Assembly (NCBI RefSeq): GCF_009708035.1
Contig: NZ_WMBQ01000002.1
Span: 1,201,074-1,265,073 of the forward strand
From: Hyphomicrobium album
GTDB taxonomy: Bacteria; Pseudomonadota; Alphaproteobacteria; Rhizobiales; Hyphomicrobiaceae
DNA length: 64,000 nucleotides
Reading direction: 5' to 3'
The position numbers and the translations under genes were made by a program. Shown here one piece after another: positions 31,672 through 41,098 of the stretch (position 1 is its first letter; every line of letters starts with the position of its first letter). The notes under the pieces are model-generated. The model was not told the origin of the DNA. It searched no databases and was given only the letters and a program-made list of their open reading frames with translations.

Positions 31672-32807
31672 CGCCCGGCCGCGGTTTCCATTCCAGGAAT
31701 TTTTCCGGTCACCACATCGCTCTCGCCGACGAGGGCGTGCAGCACCGTGTGGGTTGCAAGCCCCGTTACCGGCATGTGAGACGCCCGCTCGAAAACCTCG
31801 ATCGAGGCGCGCAGCACCGGTCCGAAGCGGCCGTCGCGGGTGCCGATATAGAGACCGCGCGCGGCGAGCGCATCCTGTAGTTGCCGGACATCGCGGCGCT
31901 CGGTGAGCGTGTCGGCGGCGACGAAGGTGGCGAACGCCGGCGCGAAGGCCGAGGCATTGACGCCGGTGTTGGCGACGTCGTCCGACTTGAAGCGATGCAG
32001 CACCTCGCCGTTGAGCATGATCACCTTCGACTGCACGTAGGTGCCGACGTTGATGCCGACGACCTCCGGGCCGTCGGCTCCGTCGACGAGCAGCGGCGAG
32101 CCCGACGACGCCGCGCCGGTATCGCAGGTGTGCAGCAGCAATTGATCGGGATTTGAGAAGTCGCGGCGGATGGTCTGCCAGTCGGCGTCGGCGAAGTCTC
32201 GCTTGATGCTGCAGCCGGTGTTGAGCATCGGCTGCCACTTCGGCAGGTCGCGGTGGTAAGCGATGTTGAACACCTGGCCGGTGCCGGCGAGCTTCATCAC
32301 CTCGTCGACCGGCTTGCTCGACACCTTGAACACGCCGGCTGTGCACGCCGGATGCGCCAGGCGCACCAATGCCCAATCACGTGTGGCGTCGATCGGCGGG
32401 TGCACCTTGAGCTTGGTCGAGCCGGAGGTGACGTTGGCTTCGGCCGCCCCGGTCTGGGCGCCGGCAATCTTCACGGGCTTGGCCGCGCCGTCGAGGCGGA
32501 AGAACAGGTCGGAGAGCCGCAAGGGCTGCTCGCCGCTGGTGCGGTAGAGGCAGTGGGCGGCGGTGGCGACGACGTCGGGGGCCACGCAAAAGGCTGTGCA
32601 CACCGAATGCGAGGCGGCGTCGGAGAAGACACCCAGCTTCGCCGCCGCGGGGCGCAAACTCTGGGGGAGAGGGACGCGCTCGTCGGGGCCGAAAACCGAG
32701 GCCGCGGCTGGCGGTCCCGTCAGGCCGAGGCAGGCCAAAATCCCTAATGTTGACAAGGCCGGCAGCCGCCGGAGGGTGTCTAAAACGGGACTCCTGGGAC
32801 GCTTCAT
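31668..32807 (-). CDS. Secreted trypsin-like serine protease with C-terminal PG-binding-like domain
   Basis: A 379-residue exported protease. A signal peptide ([19 protein letters not shown]) precedes a chymotrypsin-fold domain with H85 (VATAAHCLY), D144 (RDWALVRL) and S234 (ASSGSPLLV); cysteines around these residues could form disulfides. The C-terminal 80 residues ([20 protein letters not shown]) look like a peptidoglycan-binding repeat. The gene lies on the opposite strand between ccmH and degP, two genes often near each other in rhizobia, so it may be an insertion in that block. It is divergent from degP, with a 146-bp shared control region. Confidence 0.83.
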   Translation of the reverse strand: MKRPRSPVLDTLRRLPALSTLGILACLGLTGPPAAASVFGPDERVPLPQSLRPAAAKLGVFSDAASHSVCTAFCVAPDVVATAAHCLYRTSGEQPLRLSDLFFRLDGAAKPVKIAGAQTGAAEANVTSGSTKLKVHPPIDATRDWALVRLAHPACTAGVFKVSSKPVDEVMKLAGTGQVFNIAYHRDLPKWQPMLNTGCSIKRDFADADWQTIRRDFSNPDQLLLHTCDTGAASSGSPLLVDGADGPEVVGINVGTYVQSKVIMLNGEVLHRFKSDDVANTGVNASAFAPAFATFVAADTLTERRDVRQLQDALAARGLYIGTRDGRFGPVLRASIEVFERASHMPVTGLATHTVLHALVGESDVVTGKIPGMETAAGR

Positions 32808-32953
32808 ACGTTGCTGCCTCGGCTCGCCAGCATGGTGAACGGTCCCTTTATTACCAACTGTTAAGGCAATCGAAAGGCTGCCGTAATCCCCGTTTCGCTA
32901 GGCCTCGAAGGGAAAGAGAATTTTCTCACTTCGCTGAATGGAGGTCCGTGCGC

Positions 32954-34516
32954 ATGCCAACCCAATCCAACTCGCCCGAGGTCGAAGCAAAGAGCGGGCC
33001 AACGAAATCACTCGGCCGCGATTTGCGGCGACTGGCCGCCATCGCGGTCGTCGGTGCCGGATTGGTGGGCATCGGCATTGCCGAGCACGCAGGTCCGGCG
33101 GTCGCGCAGTTCAAGCCGGGTACTCCGGCTGAGACGCTGTCGTTCGCTGACATCGTCGACCGCGTGAAGCCGGCCGTCGTGTCCATCTCGACGACCAACG
33201 AGGTGAAAGTCGCCGACCGTAAGGGCGGCCCGGGTGGTCCGGGTGGTCAGGGCGGCCGTCCGTTCGAGGGGATTCCCGGTCTTCCCGACGATCACCCGCT
33301 GAACGAGTTCTTCAAGAACATGCCGCAAGGCCCCGGTGGCGGCGGCAACCCGATGCAGCAGCGGCCGCGTCAGGCTGCGGGCTCTGGCTTCGTCGTTTCG
33401 TCCGACGGCTACATCGTGACCAACAACCACGTCGTCGACGGCGCCACCAAGGTGAAGGTGAGCTTCGACGACCAGGAAGAGATCGATGCCAAGATCGTCG
33501 GCACCGACTCGCGTACCGACCTTGCGCTGCTGAAGATCGAGCCGAAGAAGCCGCTCACGGTTCTCAAGTTCGCGAACAAGACCCCGCGCGTCGGCGAGTG
33601 GGTTCTGGCGGTCGGCAATCCGTTCGGTCTCGGCGGCACGGTGACTGCCGGCATCGTCTCGGCGCTCGCCCGTAACATCGGCGGCCCGTACGACTACATG
33701 CAGATCGACGCTGCCGTGAACCACGGCAACTCCGGCGGTCCGACCTTCAACCTCGAAGGCGACGTCGTCGGCGTGAACACTGCGATCTACAGCCCGACCG
33801 GCGGCAACGTCGGCATCGCGTTCGCGGTGCCCGCCGAGACGGTGAAGCGCGTCGTCGAGCAGCTCGAGAAGGGTGGCACCGTCAGCCGCGGCTGGCTGGG
33901 CGTGAAGATCCAGAATATCGACAAGGATCTTGCCGGCAGCCTGGGACTGAAGGAGCCGAAGGGCGCCATCGTCAGCGAAGTGATGAAGGACGGCCCGGCT
34001 GCCGATGCCGGTCTGAAGGTCGAGGACGCGATCCTGTCGATCGATAGCAAGCTGATCGAGGACAGCCGCGATCTCGCCCGCACCATCGCCGACTTGCCGG
34101 CCAAAGCGACGGTCGACGTCAAGGTGTGGCGGAACAAGTCCGAGCAGAGCGTGAAGGTGAAGCTCGGAACGTATCCGAATACCGCGGCGACCGAGGAAGG
34201 CACGACCGAGCCGGAAGAGCCCAACAAGGAGCTCGGCGGCAACGTTGATCTGAAGCAGCTCGGCCTGAGCGTGAAGAGCGGTCCGACCAAGGACGTCATC
34301 ATCTCTGACGTCGACCCGAACTCGGACGCCGCGTTGAAGGGCATCAAGGAGGGCGACATCGTCCTCAAGGCCGGCAACGAAACGGTCAGCTCGCCTCAGG
34401 ACGTCGCCAAGGCGGTCAAGAAGGCCCAGGACGACGGACTGCCCGCCGTGATGTTCCACATCAAGCGCGGCAGTGATCAGACGGTGCTCGTCGCCATCCC
34501 GCTCAACAAGAGCTGA
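32954..34516 (+). CDS. degP: Periplasmic Do-family serine protease/chaperone DegP (HtrA)
   Basis: A 520-residue envelope protease. After an N-terminal hydrophobic signal (LAAIAVVGAGLVGIGIA) come a Gly-rich loop, the protease domain with the triad H159 (VTNNHVVDG), D189 (RTDLALL) and S260 (HGNSGGP), and two PDZ domains (about 300-395 and 420-515). It removes or refolds misfolded periplasmic proteins. The ATG at 32954 has GGAGG nine bases upstream; a GTG two codons earlier is also possible. The usual order degP, response regulator, kinase, glnE follows. Confidence 0.95.
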   Translation: MPTQSNSPEVEAKSGPTKSLGRDLRRLAAIAVVGAGLVGIGIAEHAGPAVAQFKPGTPAETLSFADIVDRVKPAVVSISTTNEVKVADRKGGPGGPGGQGGRPFEGIPGLPDDHPLNEFFKNMPQGPGGGGNPMQQRPRQAAGSGFVVSSDGYIVTNNHVVDGATKVKVSFDDQEEIDAKIVGTDSRTDLALLKIEPKKPLTVLKFANKTPRVGEWVLAVGNPFGLGGTVTAGIVSALARNIGGPYDYMQIDAAVNHGNSGGPTFNLEGDVVGVNTAIYSPTGGNVGIAFAVPAETVKRVVEQLEKGGTVSRGWLGVKIQNIDKDLAGSLGLKEPKGAIVSEVMKDGPAADAGLKVEDAILSIDSKLIEDSRDLARTIADLPAKATVDVKVWRNKSEQSVKVKLGTYPNTAATEEGTTEPEEPNKELGGNVDLKQLGLSVKSGPTKDVIISDVDPNSDAALKGIKEGDIVLKAGNETVSSPQDVAKAVKKAQDDGLPAVMFHIKRGSDQTVLVAIPLNKS

Positions 34517-34540
34517 GGCGATCTACAACGATGAAGACGT

Positions 34541-34575
34541 GGCGGCCCGCACCCTCAGGCAGAGTGCGGGCCGCC
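34541..34575 (+). terminator. Hairpin after degP
   Basis: A perfect 12-bp GC stem (34541-34552 with 34564-34575, 11-base loop) begins 25 bases after the degP stop codon. There is no T run, so it may act as an mRNA-stabilising or Rho-assisted terminator structure. Its position argues against the long upstream start of the next gene. Confidence 0.6.
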
Positions 34576-34650
34576 TCGACGTTCAGGCCCCCCCAGGGCA
34601 CAATGCGAATCGAGGCGGTTAAGCCTCGCCAACGACGACGCGGTGAGACG

Positions 34651-35331
34651 ATGCACGTGCTGGTGGTCGAGGACGACCGGGAAACCGCCCACTTCCTGCA
34701 AAAGGCGTTGAAGGAAAGCGGCCACGCCGCTGACCTCGCCGAGGACGGCGAGACGGGCCAGTCGCTGGCCGAGCAGGGCGTCTACGACGTGCTGATCGTC
34801 GACCGGATGCTGCCGCGGCTCGACGGACTGTCGATGATCCGCGAGCTGCGCACCAAGGGCATCCGCACGCCGGTGCTCATTCTCTCGGCGCTGGGCGAGG
34901 TCGACGACCGCGTCAAAGGCTTGCGCGCCGGCGGTGACGACTACCTGACGAAGCCCTACGCCTATTCCGAATTGCTGGCGCGCGTCGAGGCCCTGGCGCG
35001 CCGCGCCGTGCCCGAGGAGCAGGAGACGCGCTACGTCGTCGACGGGCTGGTGCTCGACCGGCTGTCACACCGCGTGACGCGCGACGGCGAATCCATCCAG
35101 TTGCAGCCGCGCGAATACCGGCTGCTCGAATACCTGATGAAGCACGCCGGGCAGGTGGTCACGCGCACCATGCTGCTCGAGCACGTGTGGGACTATCACT
35201 TCGATCCGCAGACCAACGTCATCGACGTGCACGTCTCGCGGCTCCGGGCCAAGATCGACAAAAACTTCGACAAGCCTCTACTGCATACGGTGCGCGGGGC
35301 GGGATATACGATCCGCGATGGCTCTGCCTGA
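34651..35331 (+). CDS. OmpR-family response regulator
   Basis: A 226-residue two-component regulator: receiver with EDD (residues 7-9), phospho-acceptor D51 (LIVDRMLPRLDG) and Lys in LTKPYAYSEL; winged helix with QLQPREYRLLEYLMK and QTNVIDVHVSRLRAKI. The ATG at 34651 is chosen because GGTGAG lies just upstream and the receiver begins there (MHVLVVEDD); the open frame back to 34531 runs through a terminator-like hairpin. It overlaps the downstream kinase by 14 bases. The degP-regulator-kinase order suggests envelope stress sensing. Confidence 0.92.
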   Translation: MHVLVVEDDRETAHFLQKALKESGHAADLAEDGETGQSLAEQGVYDVLIVDRMLPRLDGLSMIRELRTKGIRTPVLILSALGEVDDRVKGLRAGGDDYLTKPYAYSELLARVEALARRAVPEEQETRYVVDGLVLDRLSHRVTRDGESIQLQPREYRLLEYLMKHAGQVVTRTMLLEHVWDYHFDPQTNVIDVHVSRLRAKIDKNFDKPLLHTVRGAGYTIRDGSA

Positions 35332-36709
35332 TCGCCTTGCACGCATCGTCTCGACGACCGCCTTCCGGGTCGCCGCCATTACTGTGGCGGTCTACCTGGC
35401 GTTCGCCGGGCTCGTGGTCGGCCTCTTGCTGTGGCAGACCAATCGCGTCCTGACCAACGAGGTGCTGGCGACGCTGCGGTCCGAGGCCGCGCTGCTGAAG
35501 GCCGAAGCACAGGACGGCGACGCAGCGGCCCTGGTGCGCGCCGTCGAGACGCGCAGCCGCCCGGGCGGGCCGGGCCTCTACTATCTCGCCGATCCGTCGG
35601 GCAAAAAGGTCGCCGGCAATTTGAGCCGCCTGCCGCCGGAGATCGTCGACAGCGCCGCCGGCGGCGTGTTCCGCTACGCGCCCGATGCGATCTCCACCCG
35701 CGAGCGGTTGGCCGTTGCCATTCCCGTCGACATCAGCGGCGGCGTGCAACTGATCGTCGGCCGCGACGTCGAGGAGTTGCGCCGCTTCGCCGGCGAGATG
35801 GGCACCGTCTATTTCCTGGCGCTGGGCTTTCTGACACTCGGCGGCCTCGTCGCTGGTTTCGCCGCCAGCCGCGTCGCGCTGAAGCGGATCGAGACGATCA
35901 ACGTCGCGGCCCGCTCGATCATGGCCGGCGACATGTCGCGGCGCATCTCCGTCACCGGCGCGGACGACGAGTTCGACGCGCTCGCCACCAACCTCAACGC
36001 CATGCTGGAGCGCATCGAAGCGCTGATGAGCGGCCTGCGCGAGGTATCCGACAACATCGCTCACGATTTGAAAACGCCCCTGACGCGGCTGCGCAACTCG
36101 GCGGAGGCCGCGCTGCGCGAAACGGGCGAGGACGCCTACCGCGAGGGCCTCGAGCACACGATCGAGAAGGCCGACGAGCTGATCAAGACGTTCAATAGCC
36201 TCTTGCTGGTGGCACGGCTGGAGGCCGGCGCTCTCGAAGGCAACGCCGAGCGCTTCGACATCGGCCGCGTGGTGCGCGACGTGGCTGAGCTCTACGAGCC
36301 GGTCGCCGAAGAGCGGGGGATGCAACTCGCGGTCAACGTGGGGGCGGGCCCGGAGTTCACGGGCAACCGGCAGCTCATCGTGCAGGCGGTCGTCAACCTC
36401 ATCGAGAACGCGATCAAGTATTCGGCCAAGCCCGGCACCGCGACCGACGGCGCAATCTCCATCGACCTTGTCAATGGCACCGCGGGCGTCGAGATCGCCG
36501 TGGCCGACAACGGCCCCGGCATTGCGCCGGAGGATCGCGAGCGCGTGCTGAAGCGCTTCGTGCGGCTGGAGAAGAGCCGCACCGAGCCGGGCACTGGCCT
36601 GGGCTTGAGTCTCGTGCAGGCTGTCGCGCGCCTGCACGGTGGCTACGTGCGGCTGGAAGACAATCGACCAGGATTGCGAGTGGTGCTGACGCTTCCGAAA
36701 CGCGGCTAG
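35318..36709 (+). CDS. Membrane sensor histidine kinase, partner of the regulator at 34651
   Basis: A 463-residue kinase with two membrane helices (about residues 17-38 and 163-183) around a 120-residue periplasmic sensor, a HAMP domain (ASRVALKRIETINVAARSIM), phospho-acceptor H249 in DNIAHDLKTPLTRLR, N box VNLIENAIKYS, G1 DNGPGIAPEDR and G2 GTGLGLSLV. It overlaps the response regulator gene by 14 bases, so the two form a pair. Just after its stop lies a 15-bp sequence resembling one end of the composite repeat (36709-36723). Confidence 0.93.
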   Translation: MALPDRLARIVSTTAFRVAAITVAVYLAFAGLVVGLLLWQTNRVLTNEVLATLRSEAALLKAEAQDGDAAALVRAVETRSRPGGPGLYYLADPSGKKVAGNLSRLPPEIVDSAAGGVFRYAPDAISTRERLAVAIPVDISGGVQLIVGRDVEELRRFAGEMGTVYFLALGFLTLGGLVAGFAASRVALKRIETINVAARSIMAGDMSRRISVTGADDEFDALATNLNAMLERIEALMSGLREVSDNIAHDLKTPLTRLRNSAEAALRETGEDAYREGLEHTIEKADELIKTFNSLLLVARLEAGALEGNAERFDIGRVVRDVAELYEPVAEERGMQLAVNVGAGPEFTGNRQLIVQAVVNLIENAIKYSAKPGTATDGAISIDLVNGTAGVEIAVADNGPGIAPEDRERVLKRFVRLEKSRTEPGTGLGLSLVQAVARLHGGYVRLEDNRPGLRVVLTLPKRG

Positions 36710-36772
36710 AATCGGGGCACTAGGACGGCTAAGAGGTAGGCCCCCTGAGCGCCGGGCCGCGAGGCAGCGACA

Positions 36773-39721
36773 ATGACGGCCGACACATCGACCAATCAGC
36801 CGCTCGTCGCCCGCATCGGTGAGACGCCGCTGGCGCGCGGCGATCAGCGCGCGCGCGCCGCGGTGCAGGCGCTGAAGGACCGCGCCGCGGCCGATCCGTT
36901 GCTGGCGCCGCTTGGGCGAGCCCTGGCCGAACCGCACGCGACGGACCTGTTAGAGGGCATTTTCGCCGGCTCGCCCTACCTTTCCGGTTTGATCGAGCGC
37001 GATCCGCTGCGTATCCAGCGCATTCTGACCACGGCGCCGGAAGCCCGGCTCGCCGAGCTGAAGACCGAATTTGAGAATGGTCTCAGCGCCGTGGCGACGC
37101 GCGCCGACGCCATGCGCGCGCTGCGCGGGTTCAAGGCCGAGGTCGCCCTGCTGACGGCGCTGGCTGACCTCGCCGGTGTCTGGCCGGCGCTGCAGGTGAC
37201 GGGTGCCCTGACCGAGTGCGCCGATGCGGCGCTCAACGGCGCGGTCGACTATCTGTTTCGCGATGCAGTCGCGCGTGGCCAGTGGAGGGCCGAGGCGGAC
37301 GGCCGCGTGACGTCCGCCGGTTACATCGTGCTCGCCATGGGCAAGTACGGTGCCGGCGAGCTGAACTACTCCAGCGACATCGACCTGATCGTCTTTTTCG
37401 AGCGCGAGCACGTGCGCACTGCGCCGAACGTCGAGCCGCAGGAGTTCTTCGTCCGCCTGACGCGCGATCTCGTGCAGATGATGTCGGAGCGCACCGGCGA
37501 CGGCTACGTGTTTCGCACCGACCTCCGGCTGCGGCCCGACGCGGGGGCGACGCAGCTCGCGCTGTCGACCGAGGCGGCGCTGATCTACTACGAAAGCTTC
37601 GGGCAGAACTGGGAACGTGCCGCGCTCATTAAAGCGCGCGCCTGCGCCGGCGACATCGACGCCGGTCGCGATCTAATCCGCGAGCTGGCGCCGTTCATCT
37701 GGCGTAAGTACCTCGACTACGCCGCGATCGCCGACGTGCACGCCATGAAGCGGCAGATTTTCGCGCATCGTGGCTTCGGGCGCATCGCGGTGGCCGGCCA
37801 CAACATCAAGCTCGGGCGCGGCGGCATCCGCGAGATCGAATTTTTTGTGCAGACGCAACAGCTGATCGCCGGCGGGCGGCAGCCGGAGTTGCGCTCGCGG
37901 CAGACGCTCGAGGCGATGGCGAAGCTCGTCGAGCGCGGCTGGATCAAGGCGCGCGTCGCCGAGGAGCTGGCCGAGGCCTATCTGTTCCTGCGCCGCATTG
38001 AGCATCGGCTGCAAATGGTCGCCGATGAGCAGACGCATGAGGTCCCCGACGATGCTGCGCGGCTCGAAAGCTTCGCGCATTTCTGCGGGTATCCCGATAC
38101 GGCGACGTTCTCGCGCGAGCTCACCAAGCGCCTGGAGACGGTACAGAAGCACTACGCGGCGCTGTTCGAGGATGCGCCGGTGCTGTCGTCGGGCGGCGTC
38201 AACATGGTGTTCGCCGGCGAGAAGGACGATCCCGGCACGGTGGCGGCCCTGAAGGATCTCGGCTTCTCGCAGCCCTCGGAGGTGCTCGCCATCGTCCGCG
38301 GCTGGCATCATGGCCGCTATCCCGCCGTGCGCAGCGCGCGGGCTCGCGAGCGGCTCACCGAGGTGCAGCCCTTGCTCATCACGGCGCTCGCCGACACCGC
38401 CGATCCCGATCGCGCCCTCGCCAGCTTCGACCGCTTCATCGCCGCCCTGCCGGCGGGTGTTCAGCTCTTCTCGCTGCTGCGCGCCAATCCGGGGCTCCTA
38501 CGGTTGCTCGCCGACATCATGGGTTCCGCGCCGCGGCTGTCGCACAGCCTATCGCGCCGCCGTCGCCTGCTCGATGCCGTGCTCGATCCTGGCACGCTCG
38601 ACGCGCTACCGACGTCCGAGGAGCTCGACCGGCTCATCGCCGCCGAGATCGGCGACGGCGAGCACGACATGCAGTACGTGCTCGATCGCGCCCGGGTGGT
38701 CGGCAGCGAGCAGCAGTTCCTCATCGGCGTGCGCGTGCTCTCCGGCGCCATCAAGGCGAACCAGGCGGGCGGCGCTTACGCGCTGCTCGCCGAGCGGCTG
38801 ATCGATGCCTTGAAGCGTGCCGTGGAGCGCGAGCTTGCCCGCGCGCATGGAGAGGTGCCGGGCGGCGCGGTGGCGATCATCGCCATGGGCAAGCTCGGCG
38901 GGCGCGAAATGACCGCGGCCTCCGACCTCGATCTCATCATCATCTACGACTTCGACGACACGGCCGTGCACTCGAGCGGATCGCGGCCGCTGGCGCCGAC
39001 GCAATACTACGCGCGCCTGACGCAACGCCTGATCACCGCGCTGACGGCAGCAACCGCCGAGGGGTCGCTGTACGAGGTCGACATGCGGCTGCGCCCTTCA
39101 GGACAAAAGGGGCCACTCGCCACGCAGCTTAAAAGCTTCGTCGACTATCAGACGAGCGAGGCGTGGACCTGGGAGCACATGGCGCTCACCCGGGCGCGCG
39201 CCATCGCCGGCCCGCCGGAGATGCGCGCCCGCGTCGAGGAGGCGGTGCGTGCCGCGCTGGTCAAGCCGCGCGACCGCGCCAAGATCGCGGCCGACCTCAT
39301 CGAAATGCGCGAGCGGGTGTTCAAGGAGAAGGGCAGCGCCGATATCTGGGAGCTGAAGCAGACGCGCGGCGGCCTTGTCGACGTCGAGTTTCTCGCCCAG
39401 TACCTGCAACTCATTTATGCGGCCGAACATCCGCAAGTCCTCGACCAGAACACGGTCGAGGCCTATCGCAAGCTGCGCGATGCCGGCGTGCTGGCGCCCG
39501 AGCACGCCGACGTGCTGATCCCGGCGACCCGGCTGCTGCACGACCTCACCCAGATCCTGCGCCTGTGCCTCGATGGGCCGTTCGATCCGGCGACCGCCCC
39601 GCACGGGCTCAAGGAGCTTCTGGTGCGGGCCGGGGACGCCCCCGATTTCGCCGAGCTGGAAAGCCGGCTGCGGGACACGCAAGCCCGCATTTCCGAGCTT
39701 TTCCGCCTGCTGGTCGTCTGA
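36773..39721 (+). CDS. glnE: Glutamine synthetase adenylyltransferase/deadenylase GlnE
   Basis: A 982-residue bifunctional enzyme that adds and removes AMP on glutamine synthetase in response to PII and glutamine. Both nucleotidyltransferase domains are intact: the N-terminal deadenylase with GKYGAGELNYSSDIDLIVFF (near residue 195) and the C-terminal adenylylase with GKLGGREMTAASDLDLIIIY (near residue 710), each giving the G-x-x-(E)-x(5)-D-x-D metal site. Other family blocks are FVxLTRDLVQMMSERTGDGY-like sequence and the RGGLVDVEFLAQYL segment. Length is normal. It follows the kinase by 63 bp. Confidence 0.96.
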   Translation: MTADTSTNQPLVARIGETPLARGDQRARAAVQALKDRAAADPLLAPLGRALAEPHATDLLEGIFAGSPYLSGLIERDPLRIQRILTTAPEARLAELKTEFENGLSAVATRADAMRALRGFKAEVALLTALADLAGVWPALQVTGALTECADAALNGAVDYLFRDAVARGQWRAEADGRVTSAGYIVLAMGKYGAGELNYSSDIDLIVFFEREHVRTAPNVEPQEFFVRLTRDLVQMMSERTGDGYVFRTDLRLRPDAGATQLALSTEAALIYYESFGQNWERAALIKARACAGDIDAGRDLIRELAPFIWRKYLDYAAIADVHAMKRQIFAHRGFGRIAVAGHNIKLGRGGIREIEFFVQTQQLIAGGRQPELRSRQTLEAMAKLVERGWIKARVAEELAEAYLFLRRIEHRLQMVADEQTHEVPDDAARLESFAHFCGYPDTATFSRELTKRLETVQKHYAALFEDAPVLSSGGVNMVFAGEKDDPGTVAALKDLGFSQPSEVLAIVRGWHHGRYPAVRSARARERLTEVQPLLITALADTADPDRALASFDRFIAALPAGVQLFSLLRANPGLLRLLADIMGSAPRLSHSLSRRRRLLDAVLDPGTLDALPTSEELDRLIAAEIGDGEHDMQYVLDRARVVGSEQQFLIGVRVLSGAIKANQAGGAYALLAERLIDALKRAVERELARAHGEVPGGAVAIIAMGKLGGREMTAASDLDLIIIYDFDDTAVHSSGSRPLAPTQYYARLTQRLITALTAATAEGSLYEVDMRLRPSGQKGPLATQLKSFVDYQTSEAWTWEHMALTRARAIAGPPEMRARVEEAVRAALVKPRDRAKIAADLIEMRERVFKEKGSADIWELKQTRGGLVDVEFLAQYLQLIYAAEHPQVLDQNTVEAYRKLRDAGVLAPEHADVLIPATRLLHDLTQILRLCLDGPFDPATAPHGLKELLVRAGDAPDFAELESRLRDTQARISELFRLLVV

Positions 39722-39937
39722 AACTGCCCCCACTGCATGGGGGCGTGGCGAGCGACGGATTTACCCAGCCCCAGCGTTGATAGCTTCAAAGGTCGCAAAA
39801 TGCGGCCATTGGGCCCGCCGGCAAGGTCACAGAACCGGCCCAACCGGCGCTAGACTGGAGCGGAACGTTCGGTGGCCATGTCGAGGCTAGCGGTGGTGGC
39901 AAAGGGACCGGGGCCCGGCACGCACGGAGATCGCGTG

Positions 39938-40513
39938 ATGGGGGCTGAGGCGAGGGAGGACGCCGCTTTGGTGGCGGCCGCGGCGCACGGCGATGCCGCT
40001 GCGTTCCGTACCCTTGTCGACCGGCATCTCGCCGGTGTGCTCGCAGTGGCCCGTCGCATGTTGCGCGACGACGCGGAGGCCGAGGACGTGGCCCAGGAAA
40101 CGATGCTGCGGCTGTGGCGCTCGGCGGACGGCCTGGAGGTCGGCCCCCCCGGCCTGCGTCCCTGGCTGCGGCGCGTAGTTTCGAATTTGTGCGTCGACCG
40201 CATGCGCTCGGGCAAGCGGCTGAGGGTGACCGATGAAGTGCCGGAGCAGATCGAACCGGCAACGCAGCATTCGCAACTCGAGGCGCAAGATACGAGCGAG
40301 CGCGTCGAGGCGGCACTCAGGGCTCTGCCCGACCGGCAGCGGCTGGCGCTCACCCTCTTCCACTACGAGGGCTTGAGCCAGATCGAGGTCGGCAAGGCAA
40401 TGGGCATATCGGACGAGGCAGTTGAATCGCTGCTCGCCCGCGCCCGAAGAACGCTCAAGGCGGCGCTCCGCGATCAGCTGAGCGAATTGCTCGCCGACTC
40501 TCACTACGAATAA
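39938..40513 (+). CDS. ECF sigma-70 family factor
   Basis: A 191-residue extracytoplasmic-function sigma factor. Region 2 spans FRTLVDRHLAGVLAVARRML with AEDVAQETMLRLWR, and region 4 has RALPDRQRLALTLFHYEGLS followed by IEVGKAMGISDEAVESLLAR as the helix-turn-helix. The ATG at 39938 has GGAG eight bases upstream; an open frame reaches back to GTG 39872 but adds non-family residues. The next two genes (a single-pass membrane protein and a metal-sensor-like protein) follow closely and are likely the membrane control partners. Confidence 0.92.
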   Translation: MGAEAREDAALVAAAAHGDAAAFRTLVDRHLAGVLAVARRMLRDDAEAEDVAQETMLRLWRSADGLEVGPPGLRPWLRRVVSNLCVDRMRSGKRLRVTDEVPEQIEPATQHSQLEAQDTSERVEAALRALPDRQRLALTLFHYEGLSQIEVGKAMGISDEAVESLLARARRTLKAALRDQLSELLADSHYE

Positions 40514-40558
40514 GACGAAGTACAGACAGGCGCGATTTTAGAGACGAGACGAACAGAG

Positions 40559-41098
40559 ATGACGAACAAGGACACACAGGCAACGGATCGGGAAGCGCTG
40601 GCGCGCCTCTTGGAAATCCACGGTGCCGATCGGACGCGCTGGCCTGCGCGCGAGCGGCTGCGGTTTGCCGGCGTCATCAGCGAGGACAAGACGGCGGCGA
40701 AGTTGCTTGCCGAAGCGGAGGCGCTCGACCGACTGCTCGATCAGGCGCCGCGCGCAAGCGCTGCCGGCATCGAGGCGCTGAAGGAGCGCATCGTGGCCGC
40801 GGCGTTGCGGACGCACGAGCCGCATCTGGCGGTCATTGCCGGCGGCAAGAAGGTTGCGGTGCTGCCGCAGGCGCGCCTCGGCCGCCGCTCGCTGGTAACG
40901 CGCTTTGTCGAGTGGCCGGCAGCGGCGGTGCTCGCCGCGTCGCTGGTGCTGGGCGTGATGCTGGGAACGACCGGAACGTTCGAGACGACGATGCAGGAGG
41001 TGGCGCAGGTCACCGGGTTCGGCAACGGCACCTCCGACGGCGCCCAGCTCGCATTGGGCGACGACGCCCTCGGGCAGATCGACGAGGACCTGCTATGA
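40559..41098 (+). CDS. Putative membrane anti-sigma factor
   Basis: A 179-residue protein with a cytoplasmic N-terminal part (about 115 residues, mainly helical: REALARLLEIHGADRTRWPA), a single membrane helix (WPAAAVLAASLVLGVMLGTT) and a short outer tail. It lies between the ECF sigma gene and a metal-sensor-like gene and overlaps the latter by four bases (ATGA at 41095-41098). Its topology and place suggest an anti-sigma factor, but no zinc-binding anti-sigma motif (HxxxCxxC) is present, so this is an inference. Confidence 0.65.
   Translation: MTNKDTQATDREALARLLEIHGADRTRWPARERLRFAGVISEDKTAAKLLAEAEALDRLLDQAPRASAAGIEALKERIVAAALRTHEPHLAVIAGGKKVAVLPQARLGRRSLVTRFVEWPAAAVLAASLVLGVMLGTTGTFETTMQEVAQVTGFGNGTSDGAQLALGDDALGQIDEDLL

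Noticed and set aside
34531..34650. 40-codon N-terminal extension of the response regulator after degP
   Set aside because: It runs through a perfect 12-bp hairpin and lacks homology; the receiver domain begins at 34651 next to a ribosome site.
39854..39866. GGAACGTTC near the start of the ECF sigma gene as an EcfG promoter
   Set aside because: The two boxes are fused with no spacer, so it does not fit the GGAAC-N16/17-CGTT pattern.
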